The position numbers and the translations under genes are program-made. From the NCBI GenBank assembly GCA_002633085.1, contig NSIV01000002.1, positions 1-64,000 on the forward strand: a stretch of 64,000 bases of DNA. Direction: 5' to 3'. This document shows positions 34,004 through 44,398 of the stretch, piece by piece. Source of the stretch: Curvibacter sp. PD_MW3 (GTDB lineage Bacteria > Pseudomonadota > Gammaproteobacteria > Burkholderiales > Burkholderiaceae_C). Below the pieces are notes generated by a model. That model had not been told where the DNA came from. It saw only the letters and a list, made by a program, of their open reading frames with translations, and ran no database searches. Position 1 is the stretch's first letter. Each line of letters starts with the position of its first letter.

Positions 34004-35116
34004 ATGCCCCCCAAGCAACCAACTCTCTTGCGTCGCAGCCTGCTGCTGGCCGGTCTGGGGCATATCGCCGGTGTGCAGGCCCTGACGCCGCGCCAACTCG
34101 TCTTTCCGCGTGATTTCGGCGCACACCCCGATCTGCGCACCGAATGGTGGTACATCACAGGCCATGCCAGCGTGGGCGACCGTTTGTTCGGCTTTCAGCT
34201 CACTTTCTTCCGCTCGCGCGTGGATGCGACGCAGGGCATGGTCTCGCGGCTGGCGGCCCGGCAATTGATCTTTGCCCACGCGGCCGTCACCGATGTGCAG
34301 AACAAGAAACTGTGGCATGACCAGCGCATTGCACGCGCCTCGGGCGATGCCCGATTCGACCAAGCCCACGCCAGTGAACGCGACACCGACATCGCCTTGC
34401 GCGACTGGACACTTCAACGCCAAGCCTCCCCCGCAGGCGATGTTTACAGCGCGCAGATTCTGGCCAGCGACTTCCAACTGGCACTGCAGTTCACAGCCCG
34501 CCAGCCCCTGCTCCTGCAAGGCTCACAAGGCCTGTCGCGCAAAGGACCGGCGCAGGAGCAAGCCAGCTACTACTACAGCCAGCCGCAGCTCGCGGTGCGT
34601 GGCCGCATCACCCTGAAGGGCCAACACCATACGCTCGACACGAACACTCAGGCGGCGGCCTGGCTCGACCACGAATGGAGCGAAGCGCTGCTGCATCCGC
34701 AAGCCGTGGGCTGGGACTGGATCGGCATCAACCTCTTCGATGGCAGCGCGCTCACTGCCTTTCATCTGCGCGATCACGGTGGCAACACCCTGTGGGACGG
34801 TGGCTCGTTTCGCAGTGGCACCAATGCCGGACAGACACCGGCGCGCATCTTCCAGCGCGGCGAGGTCAGCTTCACACCGCTGCGCCGCTGGCAAAGCCCG
34901 GCCAGCCAGGCCAGCTATCCGGTGGAATGGACGGTGCAGACGCCGAGCGGACACTTCACCGTGAAAGCGATCATCGACAACCAGGAGCTCGATAGCCGCG
35001 CTTCCACCGGCGCCATCTACTGGGAAGGCTTGAGCGATCTTTTCGACAGCCAAGGCCGGCATGTCGGACGCGGCTACTTGGAAATGACGGGCTACGCCGG
35101 AACGTTGCGCATGTGA
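34004..35116 (+). CDS. Exported AttH/CrtC-like lipocalin-type protein
   Basis: 370 residues. The N-terminus has adjacent arginines before a short hydrophobic run (LLRRSLLLAGLGHIAGVQA), a Tat- or Sec-type signal. The mature part begins FPRDFGAHPDLRTEWWYITGHASVGDRLFGFQLTFFRSRVD, the hallmark of the AttH/carotenoid 1,2-hydratase superfamily, and continues with DHEWSEALLHPQAVGWDWIGINLFDGSALTAF and GYLEMTGYAGTLRM at the end. Some relatives hydrate lycopene-type carotenoids, but most are of unknown role and are encoded beside lolCDE-like ABC genes. No carotenoid gene is nearby, so CrtC activity is not implied. Confidence 0.85.
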   Translation: MPPKQPTLLRRSLLLAGLGHIAGVQALTPRQLVFPRDFGAHPDLRTEWWYITGHASVGDRLFGFQLTFFRSRVDATQGMVSRLAARQLIFAHAAVTDVQNKKLWHDQRIARASGDARFDQAHASERDTDIALRDWTLQRQASPAGDVYSAQILASDFQLALQFTARQPLLLQGSQGLSRKGPAQEQASYYYSQPQLAVRGRITLKGQHHTLDTNTQAAAWLDHEWSEALLHPQAVGWDWIGINLFDGSALTAFHLRDHGGNTLWDGGSFRSGTNAGQTPARIFQRGEVSFTPLRRWQSPASQASYPVEWTVQTPSGHFTVKAIIDNQELDSRASTGAIYWEGLSDLFDSQGRHVGRGYLEMTGYAGTLRM

Positions 35117-35128
35117 AGGTGCTTGGTC

Positions 35129-35905
35129 TCAGCCGGCCAGCGCAATCACCACAGCCGATTCATCGACGCACGCCACCGCTGGACAACCCACTTTGAGGCC
35201 ACTGTCTGAACCGGCAAAGCCGACCAGATGCAGGCCGGTCTCCAAGGTCAGCGCCACCTCACCACCTGCGGCCGCACGCGATACACGCGTGGCATGGCCG
35301 TGCAGCAGATTGCGTCCGTCTGCCGCTTTGCCCGCCAAGGCCACCGCCACAGCCGTGGCCTTGCACAGGGCCAGCACGGGCAGCCCGGCCTGCAAACCCA
35401 GCAGCTGGGCACTTTCACGCGTAATGCGGGAAAACAGCGAACGACCATCCGGCAGAGCGAGTTCCACACGAATCGCTGCCCCCTGGCGCTTGAGGGCCTT
35501 GATGTGGCAGGGCAACTGGTTGCGCATGCTGGTGCGCAAACCAAGCGCTGCCAGCCCCGACGCCTTCAGCGGGTTTTCCTTGCCCCGAGCCATCTGCTCC
35601 ATCTGAGCCTGCACACGCGCCCTCGCCTCCTGCATCAGATCGGCCGCTTGCAACAGCTGCCGACCGGCCGGTGTGAGATGGGCCCCGCCGCCGCCGGAGC
35701 CGCCGACGGCACGCTCGACCAGGGGCGCACCGGCCAGGTTGCTCAGGGTGTCGATGGCCTGCCAGGCTGCCTTGTAGCTGACACCCGCGGCGCGCGCGGC
35801 TTCGGAGATCGAGCCTGCTTCGCCAATGCGACGCAGGATGTCGATTCGCTTGTCGGCCAGTTCATGGCCGAGAGCTCCGGCCAGCTTGAGTTTGGGAGAT
35901 GTCAT
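35129..35905 (-). CDS. modE: Molybdate-dependent transcriptional regulator ModE
   Basis: 258 residues. The N-terminal winged helix (KRIDILRRIGEAGSISEAARAAGVSYKAAWQAIDTLSNLAGAPLVERAVGGSGGGGAHLTPAGRQLL) is characteristic of ModE, including the glycine-rich wing. Two tandem TOBE/MOP domains follow (TSMRNQLPCHIKALKRQGAAIRVELALPDG and ATRVSRAAAGGEVALTLETGLHLVGFA) and bind molybdate. With Mo bound, ModE represses modABC. It is divergent from modA across 79 bp that contain a perfect operator. The ATG at 35905 is the best start (SPKLKLAGALGHELADK), though its ribosome site is weak. Confidence 0.93.
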   Translation of the reverse strand: MTSPKLKLAGALGHELADKRIDILRRIGEAGSISEAARAAGVSYKAAWQAIDTLSNLAGAPLVERAVGGSGGGGAHLTPAGRQLLQAADLMQEARARVQAQMEQMARGKENPLKASGLAALGLRTSMRNQLPCHIKALKRQGAAIRVELALPDGRSLFSRITRESAQLLGLQAGLPVLALCKATAVAVALAGKAADGRNLLHGHATRVSRAAAGGEVALTLETGLHLVGFAGSDSGLKVGCPAVACVDESAVVIALAG

Positions 35906-35946
35906 GCGCGCATTGTGCCGCCGGTGCAGCAAGACTATGGCTATAC

Positions 35947-36746
<800 letters not shown>

Positions 36747-36754
36747 TCACCTCC

Positions 36755-37438
36755 ATGCCATTCAGTCCTGATGATCTGAGCGCCATCTGGCTCACGCTGA
36801 AACTGGCCACCCTGACAACTGCGCTGCTGCTGTTGCTGGCCACGCCGCTGGCCTGGTGGCTGGCGCGCACCACGTCGCGCTGGCGTGCGCCACTGGGTGC
36901 GGTGGTGACGCTGCCGCTGGTGCTGCCGCCCACGGTGCTCGGCTTTTACCTGCTGGTGGCGCTCGGCCCTCACGGCTGGATCGGCCAGCTGACGCAGTCC
37001 CTCGGATTGGGCACGCTACCCTTCACCTTCGGCGGCCTGTTATTGGCGTCACTGATCTATTCGCTGCCGTTTGCGGTGCAGCCGCTGCAAAACGCCTTCG
37101 AGGCCATCGGCCCGCGGCCACTGGAGGTAGCGGCCACTTTGCGTGCCACACCGCTGGATGCCTTCTTCACTGTGGTGCTGCCGCTGGCACGGCGTGGCTT
37201 GGTCACCGCCGGCATCCTGACCTTCGCCCATACCGTGGGCGAATTCGGCGTGGTGCTGATGATCGGCGGCAACATCCCAGACAAGACACGCGTGGTATCG
37301 ACACAGATCTATGGCCACGTTGAGGCGATGGAGTACACGCAGGCGCACTGGCTGGCCGGCAGCATGGTGCTGTTCTCGTTCGTGGTGCTGCTGGGCCTGT
37401 CACTGCTCAATCGCCGCCACACCAGGGTATTGCCATGA
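36755..37438 (+). CDS. modB: Molybdate ABC transporter permease
   Basis: A 227-residue inner-membrane permease with about five helices. The cytoplasmic coupling loop [57 protein letters not shown] is the conserved ModB EAA-type motif. The start ([26 protein letters not shown]) and [21 protein letters not shown] also match. It starts eight bases after modA and its stop overlaps the modC start (ATGA), so the three genes form one transcript. Confidence 0.96.
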   Translation: MPFSPDDLSAIWLTLKLATLTTALLLLLATPLAWWLARTTSRWRAPLGAVVTLPLVLPPTVLGFYLLVALGPHGWIGQLTQSLGLGTLPFTFGGLLLASLIYSLPFAVQPLQNAFEAIGPRPLEVAATLRATPLDAFFTVVLPLARRGLVTAGILTFAHTVGEFGVVLMIGGNIPDKTRVVSTQIYGHVEAMEYTQAHWLAGSMVLFSFVVLLGLSLLNRRHTRVLP

Positions 37439-38517
37439 ACAGCGACAACCTGATCCGTCTCTCTTTGGCGCGGCCCGACTTTCAGCTGGACGTCGATCTG
37501 ACGCTGCCGGCACGCGGCATCACCGCCCTGCACGGCCCGTCCGGCTCCGGCAAGACCAGTGTGCTGCGCTGCGTCGCTGGTCTGGAGCGCGCCCGCAACG
37601 CCTTGGTGCGCATTGATGGCGCGGTTTGGCAGGACGACGCCCGCGGCATCTTTCTGCCGCCGTGGCAGCGGCCGCTGGGTTATGTATTCCAGGAAGCGAG
37701 CCTGTTCGAGCATCTGGACGTGCGCGGCAACCTGGCCTACGGACTGCGACGCAGCGCGGCCAGCCAGCAGGCTATTGCGCTGGAGACCGTGATCGAACTG
37801 CTGGGCATCGGTCATCTGATGCAGCGCCGTGTGCAGCAACTCTCCGGTGGTGAACGCCAGCGGGTGGCCATCGCGCGCGCACTGGCCACACAGCCGCGGC
37901 TGCTGCTGCTCGACGAACCTTTGGCTGCACTCGACCAGGCGCGCCGCCAGGACATCCTGCCCTGGCTGGAACGCCTGCATGCCGAGCTGCAGATTCCCAT
38001 GCTTTATGTGACCCATGCGGCCGATGAAGTGGCACGGCTGGCGGATTCGCTGGTCGTGCTCGACCACGGCCGCGTCAAGGCCGCAGGGCCGGTGGCTGAC
38101 GTGCTGGCCCGCATCGACACGCCGGTCGTGCTGGGTGACGATGCCGGTGCTTTGCTGCATGGCACGGTGGCGGAGCGCGACGCCCGCTGGCATCTGATGC
38201 GGGTGGATTTCGGCGACGGCAGCCTGTGGCTGCGCGACAGCGGCCTGGCGGTCGGGCAGCGCGTACGCCTGCGCGTGCTGGCGCGCGACGTCAGCCTGGC
38301 CACCGAAGCGCCGCATCACACGAGCATCCAGAACCTGCTGCCCGCCACGGTCGACGCCATTGCGGCAGATGCCCATCCGTCCCAGGCCCTGGTCCGAGTT
38401 ACTTGCGGCGATGCCATCCTGCTGTCGCGCATCACGGCTCGTGCCGTCAATACCCTGGGCCTCGTCCCCGGCCAGACCGTATGGGCCCAGGTGAAATCGG
38501 TCGCGCTGGTCGAATAG
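37435..38517 (+). CDS. modC: Molybdate ABC transporter ATP-binding protein
   Basis: A 360-residue ATPase of the molybdate importer. Walker [15 protein letters not shown]-loop [15 protein letters not shown], signature [16 protein letters not shown], Walker [13 protein letters not shown] and the H-loop [12 protein letters not shown] are intact. From about residue 290 a C-terminal MOP/TOBE domain ([55 protein letters not shown]) can bind molybdate and inhibit transport when the metal is plentiful. It overlaps modB by four bases and is the last gene of the operon. Confidence 0.96.
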   Translation: MNSDNLIRLSLARPDFQLDVDLTLPARGITALHGPSGSGKTSVLRCVAGLERARNALVRIDGAVWQDDARGIFLPPWQRPLGYVFQEASLFEHLDVRGNLAYGLRRSAASQQAIALETVIELLGIGHLMQRRVQQLSGGERQRVAIARALATQPRLLLLDEPLAALDQARRQDILPWLERLHAELQIPMLYVTHAADEVARLADSLVVLDHGRVKAAGPVADVLARIDTPVVLGDDAGALLHGTVAERDARWHLMRVDFGDGSLWLRDSGLAVGQRVRLRVLARDVSLATEAPHHTSIQNLLPATVDAIAADAHPSQALVRVTCGDAILLSRITARAVNTLGLVPGQTVWAQVKSVALVE

Positions 38518-38527
38518 GTCTTTCTGC

Positions 38528-40201
38528 TCAGGCAGCCAGCTTGAGCTGTTGGCGGCGCACCCCGCGCAGGATGTCCACCAGTTGCTCAGGCTTGACCGGC
38601 ACCTGGTCACCGCGCCAGACCACGTGTTGATCCGAGCGGCACAGCACCAGCTTGTGCCGATAGGCCTCCGGCACGGCGGACTGGCCTTGCAAATCGATCA
38701 CCTGCAGCGGTAGCCGCGCCGCCTTGGCCGCTGCAATGAGAGGCGCCGCATCCACACTGCCATCGAAGCGCAGCAGGGTGTAGCCTGCCCCCAGGACGTC
38801 GTAAAGGGAACGGCCATCATCGAGCCAGAAATGCGGTGCCCGACAACCCGGGACTGTCGACGGCGTGAAGCCGCCCATGGTGTAGCCCGGAGGCTGCTCT
38901 TCATCCGTCACCATGATCGGCGAGCCACTGTAGAAATAGCCAAAATTCAGACCAGCACAGCAGAACTGCTGCACATTGAGCTCATAGGCCTCCTGACCGA
39001 TGAGCGCGCGCGCCGCTGCGCCATCGGCATCCTCGGCCTCGATGTTGGGCGGTACCGCACGGCGTGCCTTGATCATCTTCTGAGCGTGGTCCATGACGAA
39101 ATAGGACACCTGCTCGGTAATCGGCTGTCGCTCGGCTTCGTAGGCATCGAGCATGCTCTCATCAGCCCAGCCCTGCAGCCGCGCCGCCAGCAGCCAGGCC
39201 AGATTGGTGGCATCGGCAATGCCGGCATTCATGCCATAGCCGGCATAGGGCACCCACAAGTGTGCGGCATCGCCGGCGATGAAGACATTGCCATGGCGGA
39301 AACGGTTGGCCACCAAGCGCCGGCCGACCCAGTCCTCCTTGCTGATTACCTCGTACTCGAAATCGGGCCCCACGCCCAGGATGTCGCGGATCGACTGGTC
39401 GCGGTCCACCGAGTCGAATTCGGGCTCCTCAGCATTGAGGTGGTTGTGCACCAGCCAGGTATCGTGGCCATCAATGGCGAAGACGGTACCGCAGCGGCGT
39501 GGATTGACCGAGTAGTAACACCAGGCTGGCCGACCAGGCAACATGGCGCGCAGTTTCGGTGCGCGGATGAAGGTGGATTGCACGCGCTGAATCACCGCAG
39601 TGCCTTCGAGCTTCGCCCCCATCTGCTTGCGCACGCCGGAACTGCCACCGTCACACCCCACCAGATAGCGGGCACGGAGCTTGCGTTGGGTGTTGGTATT
39701 GATATCCAGCAAGGTGGCCTCAACGCCGTCTGACGCTTGACTGATATCCAGTACCTGGGTGCGGTTGAGCAGGGTCACGCCGGACTGTGCCGCCGCATGT
39801 TCCAGCAGGATGGGCTCCAGGTAGATCTGGTTGATGCGATGCGGCGGCTCGGGCGTCGGCCACCCGGTGTCCGGCCCCACGGTTTCTGTGTAGCGGTCGC
39901 GCCGACAGGGAATCGAAATACGCGTGAGTTCGACACCGGTCATGCTGGTGCGAAACACCACATCGTTCGGGTAGTCTTCCGGCAGCCCGGCCTGGCGCAG
40001 CTTGCCCGCCACACCAAGGCGGCGGAACTGCTCCATGGTCCGTGCCGAGACGTGGTTGCATTTCACGTTCGGTGGTTCGGCGTAACGGCGGATTTCGGCC
40101 ACCGTCACCTTAATGCCGCGTTGCGCAAGGTCCATTGCCAGCGTCAGGCCGACTGGCCCGGCGCCGACGATCAGGACATCGGTATCCAGTGTGTTCTTCA
40201 T
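38528..40201 (-). CDS. FAD-dependent aromatic-ring monooxygenase (PheA/TfdB/MhpA-type)
   Basis: A 557-residue class A flavoprotein hydroxylase that would insert one oxygen from O2 into an aromatic ring using NAD(P)H. Seen are the N-terminal Rossmann motif DVLIVGAGPVGLTLAMDLAQRG, the middle GCDGGSSGVRKQMGA (DG motif) and RFRHGNVFIAGDAAHLWVPYAGYGMNAGIADATNLAW (GD motif). The C-terminal ~100 residues form the thioredoxin-like domain of this group, ending VLCRSDQHVVWRGDQVPVKPEQLVDILRG. The substrate is not clear. A Bug-type receptor lies ten bases upstream and a divergent LysR follows, which fits uptake and hydroxylation of an aromatic acid. Confidence 0.88.
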   Translation of the reverse strand: MKNTLDTDVLIVGAGPVGLTLAMDLAQRGIKVTVAEIRRYAEPPNVKCNHVSARTMEQFRRLGVAGKLRQAGLPEDYPNDVVFRTSMTGVELTRISIPCRRDRYTETVGPDTGWPTPEPPHRINQIYLEPILLEHAAAQSGVTLLNRTQVLDISQASDGVEATLLDINTNTQRKLRARYLVGCDGGSSGVRKQMGAKLEGTAVIQRVQSTFIRAPKLRAMLPGRPAWCYYSVNPRRCGTVFAIDGHDTWLVHNHLNAEEPEFDSVDRDQSIRDILGVGPDFEYEVISKEDWVGRRLVANRFRHGNVFIAGDAAHLWVPYAGYGMNAGIADATNLAWLLAARLQGWADESMLDAYEAERQPITEQVSYFVMDHAQKMIKARRAVPPNIEAEDADGAAARALIGQEAYELNVQQFCCAGLNFGYFYSGSPIMVTDEEQPPGYTMGGFTPSTVPGCRAPHFWLDDGRSLYDVLGAGYTLLRFDGSVDAAPLIAAAKAARLPLQVIDLQGQSAVPEAYRHKLVLCRSDQHVVWRGDQVPVKPEQLVDILRGVRRQQLKLAA

Positions 40202-40210
40202 GTTGGAATC

Positions 40211-41200
40211 TCAATCGAGCTTGATGTGGGCCATCTTGATGACTTTGGCCCATTTATGGGTTTCAGACTTGATGTAGGCCTCGAAAGCCTCCACCGTGCT
40301 GGGCGCCGGCTCCACGCCCAGGCTACGCATGCTGGCCTTGATGACCTCGTCGTTGAGCGCGGCCGTGATCTCGGCATTCAGCCGGGCAATCACCGGCGCC
40401 GGTGTGCCGGCCGGCGCCACCACACCAAACCAGCCCGTGGACTCGTACCCCGGAACACCGGCCTCCGCCACAGTAGGCACATCGGGCAACATGGGCAGGC
40501 GTTGCAGGCTGGTGACCGCAAAGGCCGTCAGCTTGCCCGCCTTGATGTGCTGCAGGGCCGCCGGCAGATCGGCCACCGCCAGCGGAATCTGCCCTGACAA
40601 CACATCCAGTGTCGCCGGACCCGAGCCGCGATAGGGCACCTCGACCAGCTTCACGTCGGCCATCTGCCCGAACAGGGCTGCCGTCAGGTGCATGGCCGTG
40701 CCGTTGCCGCCATGGGCAATGGCCAGCTTGCCCGGCTGCGACCTGGCCAGCGCAATCAGCTGCTGCAAGTTCTTCGCCGGCAGCGAAGGATGGCCGATGA
40801 TCACAAAAGGAATGGCGGCCAGCATGGTGACGGGCTTGAAATCACGGGCCACGTCAAACGGCATCTGCGCATAAAGGCTGGCATTGGCCGACAAGGCACC
40901 GGCTGCGCCTACACCCAGCGTGTAACCATCTGCGGGGGCTTTGGCCACGGCCGTCAGTCCGATGTTGCCGCCCGCACCCGGCCGGTTGTCCACCACCACC
41001 TGCTGCCCCAGCTTATCCGTCAGGCGTGGTGACAACAGGCGCACCATGGCATCAGCACTGCCCCCAGGTGGAAAGGTCACGATCATGCGGACCGGTTTGT
41101 TCGGGTAATCCAGCTTTTGGGCTTGTGCAGGCACGCACAAGGCCAGTCCCAATGCGGCTAGCGCAGCAAATCCCGCCCATGGACGGAAAGAATGAATCAT
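40211..41200 (-). CDS. Bug/TctC-family tripartite tricarboxylate transporter receptor
   Basis: A 329-residue periplasmic receptor. The signal peptide (FAALAALGLALCVPAQA) precedes LDYPNKPVRMIVTFPPGGSADAMVRLLSPRL, VVVDNRPGAGGNIGLTAVAKAPADGYTLGVG and MLPDVPTVAEAGVPGYESTGWFGVVAPAGTP, all standard for Bug proteins. It precedes the flavin monooxygenase on the same strand and is divergent from the LysR at 41322. It probably binds the aromatic or dicarboxylic acid handled by that enzyme. No transporter membrane subunits are encoded nearby. Confidence 0.93.
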   Translation of the reverse strand: MIHSFRPWAGFAALAALGLALCVPAQAQKLDYPNKPVRMIVTFPPGGSADAMVRLLSPRLTDKLGQQVVVDNRPGAGGNIGLTAVAKAPADGYTLGVGAAGALSANASLYAQMPFDVARDFKPVTMLAAIPFVIIGHPSLPAKNLQQLIALARSQPGKLAIAHGGNGTAMHLTAALFGQMADVKLVEVPYRGSGPATLDVLSGQIPLAVADLPAALQHIKAGKLTAFAVTSLQRLPMLPDVPTVAEAGVPGYESTGWFGVVAPAGTPAPVIARLNAEITAALNDEVIKASMRSLGVEPAPSTVEAFEAYIKSETHKWAKVIKMAHIKLD

Positions 41201-41254
41201 GTTGTCTCCTTGGTATATGGGCGTCCATCAACAATGGCGCAGCGTTTTCTCATC

Positions 41255-41270
41255 CTTGATTTGAATCAAG
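41255..41270. promoter_or_regulatory. Candidate LysR operator (perfect palindrome)
   Basis: CTTGATT-TG-AATCAAG is a perfect 16-bp palindrome with the T-N11-A spacing of LysR boxes. A second inverted repeat, ATTCATTC (41275-41282) and GAATGAAT (41300-41307), follows. Both lie in the 121-bp gap between the Bug and LysR genes and would suit the recall and activation sites. Confidence 0.6.
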
Positions 41271-41321
41271 TTTCATTCATTCGTAAATCGAAAAAATATG
41301 AATGAATTATGATTTCTATTT

Positions 41322-42245
41322 ATGAATAAAGAACGCAAATTCAGCCCCTCGCTGCGTCAGCTGCGCGCCTTTGTGACGGTCTATCAGTTGCGCAAACTGA
41401 GCGCCGCGGCCGAGCAGCTGTTCATCACGCAATCTGCCGTGAGCGTGCTGATACGGCAGCTGGAGGACGGCCTCGGCACCCGTCTGTTCGACCGCACCAC
41501 GCGTTCGCTGCAGCCCACGCAGGCCGCACAGGAAGCCCTGGCGGTGGCGGAGCGCATTCTGCGTGACGTGGACTCCCTGGGCGCCGGACTGCAGGACCTG
41601 ACCGGCTTGCGGCGCGGTCGCGTGTGCGTGGCGATCACACCCACCTTGGCTGAAATTCTTTTGCCCTCGGTGATTCGCACGTTTACCGCGCGCCATCCTG
41701 AAATCCGTGTTGTCATCGACGACTGCGCCCCCGATCAGTTCGTTCCGCGCATCATTGGCGAGCAGGTCGATTTCGGCATCGGCACGCCAGAACGAGCCGG
41801 TGTCGACGTCGACGCCGAGACGCTAGTGCGCGATCATCTGAGCCTGGTCTGCACGCACGACCATCCGCTGGCAAGCCGCAAGACGGTGCGCTGGCGCGAC
41901 CTGGAAGGGTTGCCCCTGAGCACTGTGCGCCCCGGTTATGGCATTCGCCCGCTGATCGACCTGTCGGCAGCCAAGGCCGGCGTCTCGTTGAACGTGATCA
42001 ACGAGGTCGCGTTCCTTTCCACGGCCTTGTGGATGACAGGCTGCGGTTTGGGCGTTGCCGTCATGCCGGCAGCCTATGTCACCTATTCGCGCGATCCGGG
42101 CCTAGTGGCCAAGACATTGACAGCGCCCAAGGTATCGCGTGACATCTCGGTGGTCACCAAGCGAGGACGCTCGTTGTCACCAGCCGCCCAATGCTTCATC
42201 AATGTGCTGCGTACCGAACTGGCGCGTTCGCCGACGAAGTCTTGA
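41322..42245 (+). CDS. LysR-family regulator of the monooxygenase/Bug cassette
   Basis: 307 residues. The winged helix LRAFVTVYQLRKLSAAAEQLFITQSAVSVLIRQLEDGLGTRLFDRTTRSLQPT is a clean LysR DNA-binding domain. The effector domain (GRVCVAITPTLAEILLPSVIRTFTARHPEIRVVIDD, ALWMTGCGLGVAVMPAAYV) follows. Divergent orientation and two inverted repeats between it and the Bug/monooxygenase pair make it the likely regulator of that pair. The inducer is unknown, but the pathway substrate or an early product is usual. Confidence 0.92.
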   Translation: MNKERKFSPSLRQLRAFVTVYQLRKLSAAAEQLFITQSAVSVLIRQLEDGLGTRLFDRTTRSLQPTQAAQEALAVAERILRDVDSLGAGLQDLTGLRRGRVCVAITPTLAEILLPSVIRTFTARHPEIRVVIDDCAPDQFVPRIIGEQVDFGIGTPERAGVDVDAETLVRDHLSLVCTHDHPLASRKTVRWRDLEGLPLSTVRPGYGIRPLIDLSAAKAGVSLNVINEVAFLSTALWMTGCGLGVAVMPAAYVTYSRDPGLVAKTLTAPKVSRDISVVTKRGRSLSPAAQCFINVLRTELARSPTKS

Positions 42246-42320
42246 TCAGACACCCTTCACGGTTCTGTCATGTTGACTGCCTAGCATCCGTGGTGCTTGT
42301 TCAACCAACCCAAGAGCACC

Positions 42321-43682
42321 ATGCGCCAATCACCTCTGCTATCGCTTCTTGCCTTGCTGGCCATTGCCCCCGTGCAAGCCCAGCAGGCTTTCCCCGCCAC
42401 ACTGGTCGGCCATGCCGCACTGCCGGCGCGCACTTTCGTCGCTGCGCCGAAGGATGCGCCGGCCAGCCTGCAGACCTCGGGTAAATACACCACGGCCGAC
42501 GGCCACCGCGAAGACAAGCTGGAGTCGATTGCTGGCAGCTCCTACCTGTCAGCCAAAGGGGCACCGAAGCCCACCGGCATCAACCTGCCGTTCAAGGGCC
42601 AGCCGGTGCAAGGTTTTTCCGGCATCAAGGCCATGAAGGACGGCAGCTACTGGGTGCTGACCGACAACGGCTTCGGCAGCAAGGCCAATTCGGCCGACGC
42701 CATGCTGATGTTCCACCACGTCCAGCCAGACTGGAAGAGTGGTAGCGTGAAGCGCTTGCAGACCGTGTTCCTGCACGACCCTGACAAGAAAGTGCCCTTC
42801 CTGATCGTCAACGAAGGCACGAAACAACGTTACCTGACCGGCGCTGACCTCGACATCGAATCCATGCAGTTCATCGGCGACCACGTCTGGTTCGGCGATG
42901 AACTTGGTCCTTACCTCGTGAAAACCGACCGCCAGGGCAAGGTGCTCGCCGTTTTCAGTACCGAAGTGGATGGCAAGCTGGCCCGCTCGCCCGATCATTT
43001 CTCGGTGACCACCCCCGCCACGGCCGGCGCCTTCTCCACGCCGGTGCGCCGCTCGCGCGGCTACGAAGGCATGGCCGCTTCGAAGGATGGTCAATTCCTG
43101 TACCCGCTGCTGGAAGGCCCGCTGTGGAACGAGGCCGACAAAAAGTGGGAAACCAAGGACGGCCGCGAGTACCTGCGCGTGCTGGAATTCAACGTGACCA
43201 AGGGTGAATGGACTGGCCATTCCTGGAAATACGCCCTGGAGCTCAATGGCAACAACATCGGCGACTTCAACATGATCGATGCCGACACCGGTCTCATCAT
43301 CGAGCGCGACAACGGCGAAGGCCTGGAAAACACGGCTTGCAACGGCCCGGCCCGCCCGGACTGCCAGAACGTGCCGGCCAAGTTCAAGCGCATCTACAAG
43401 ATCAGCCTGAAGGACGCTGACGCCGACGGCTTCGTGCGCAAGATCGGCTACATCGACCTGCTCGACATCCAGGACCCGAAGGGTGTTGCCAAGGTCGGCG
43501 GCAAGGACGGCAAGTTCACCTTCCCCTTCGTCACCATCGAGGACGTGGATGTGGTTGATGCCGAGCACATCGTGGTCGCCAACGACAACAACCTGCCCTA
43601 CTCCTCAGGTCGCCAGCTCGGCAAAAACGATGACAACGAGTTCATCCTGCTGCACGTGCCCGGCCTGCTGTCTGCGCGCTGA
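42321..43682 (+). CDS. Exported esterase-like phytase-domain protein
   Basis: 453 residues with a signal peptide (SPLLSLLALLAIAPVQAQQA). The mature part matches the 'esterase-like activity of phytase' domain, a beta-propeller-type fold: FSGIKAMKDGSYWVLTDNGFGSKANSADAMLMFHHV, the YLTGADLDIESMQFIGDHVWFGDELGPYL block, RRSRGYEGMAASKDGQFLYPLLEG, and NNLPYSSGRQLGKNDDNEFILLHVP near the end. The TTG at 42297 is not used as start because the ATG at 42321 begins the signal peptide. It lies 15 bases before a periplasmic histidine phosphatase, so the pair may release phosphate from organic compounds outside the inner membrane. Confidence 0.85.
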   Translation: MRQSPLLSLLALLAIAPVQAQQAFPATLVGHAALPARTFVAAPKDAPASLQTSGKYTTADGHREDKLESIAGSSYLSAKGAPKPTGINLPFKGQPVQGFSGIKAMKDGSYWVLTDNGFGSKANSADAMLMFHHVQPDWKSGSVKRLQTVFLHDPDKKVPFLIVNEGTKQRYLTGADLDIESMQFIGDHVWFGDELGPYLVKTDRQGKVLAVFSTEVDGKLARSPDHFSVTTPATAGAFSTPVRRSRGYEGMAASKDGQFLYPLLEGPLWNEADKKWETKDGREYLRVLEFNVTKGEWTGHSWKYALELNGNNIGDFNMIDADTGLIIERDNGEGLENTACNGPARPDCQNVPAKFKRIYKISLKDADADGFVRKIGYIDLLDIQDPKGVAKVGGKDGKFTFPFVTIEDVDVVDAEHIVVANDNNLPYSSGRQLGKNDDNEFILLHVPGLLSAR

Positions 43683-43697
43683 AACGGCTTAAGCGAT

Positions 43698-44393
43698 ATG
43701 ACGATGCAACGCCGCGTCTTACTCACCTCGGCCTTGCTGGCCGCCGGCTGCGCTTTTGCGCTGCCGGCGGCGGCAGAGACCTCGGTGCTCGACATCTACC
43801 TGGTGCGCCACGGCCAGACCCAGTGGAACCTGGAGAAGCGCCTGCAGGGCGCCACTGACAATGTGCTCAACGACACCGGCCGCCGCCAAGCGGCGGAGCT
43901 AGCCCAGCGGCTGGCGGGGGTGCCGTTCAGCCACATCTACAGCAGCGGCCTGCGCCGCGCGCAGGAAACAGCCGCGGCCTTCGCCGGCCACACGCCGGTG
44001 ACCGCACTGCCGGCCCTCAACGAACGTTCCTTCGGCAAGTTCGAAGGCATCTTCGAGGACCAGCGCGATGCGGCCCTTTTTGCCGAGTTTGGCAAACGCG
44101 GCAACGTGCTCGACGACGCGCTCGATGGTGGTGAATCGCTGCAGAGCCAGGCAGACCGGGTGAAGGCGGCCGTACGCCAGATCACGAACCGCCACACCGC
44201 CGGCAGCATTGCCATCGTGGCCCATGGCGGCGTCAATCCGCTGGTGCTGGCTGCGCTACTGGACATCCCGGTGGCCGAGGCCGTGGCACGTATCAAGCAA
44301 GCCAACGACGAGGTCTATCTGGTACGTCTGCGCAGCGGCCAGCCGCCTTCGGTCTGGAAACAGGTGAACCGCAGCACGCTGGAACAGCTCTGA
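43698..44393 (+). CDS. Exported histidine phosphatase
   Basis: A 231-residue member of the phosphoglycerate mutase-like superfamily with a signal peptide (RVLLTSALLAAGCAFALPAAAE). The catalytic motif YLVRHGQTQWN carries the phospho-accepting His of R-H-G, and the second catalytic His is in IAIVAHGGVNPLVL. Other active-site parts are LNERSFGKFEG and the early SSGLRRAQETAAAF. Export is unusual for this group, most of which are cytoplasmic, and suggests scavenging of phosphate esters. The gene follows the phytase-like protein and converges on the AraC-Ada gene with five bases between. Confidence 0.9.
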   Translation: MTMQRRVLLTSALLAAGCAFALPAAAETSVLDIYLVRHGQTQWNLEKRLQGATDNVLNDTGRRQAAELAQRLAGVPFSHIYSSGLRRAQETAAAFAGHTPVTALPALNERSFGKFEGIFEDQRDAALFAEFGKRGNVLDDALDGGESLQSQADRVKAAVRQITNRHTAGSIAIVAHGGVNPLVLAALLDIPVAEAVARIKQANDEVYLVRLRSGQPPSVWKQVNRSTLEQL

Positions 44394-44398
44394 GTGCC

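Noticed and set aside
34987..35010. CGATAGCCGCGC in the AttH-like gene, resembling the repeat start
   Set aside because: Only the first few bases agree and no downstream blocks follow.
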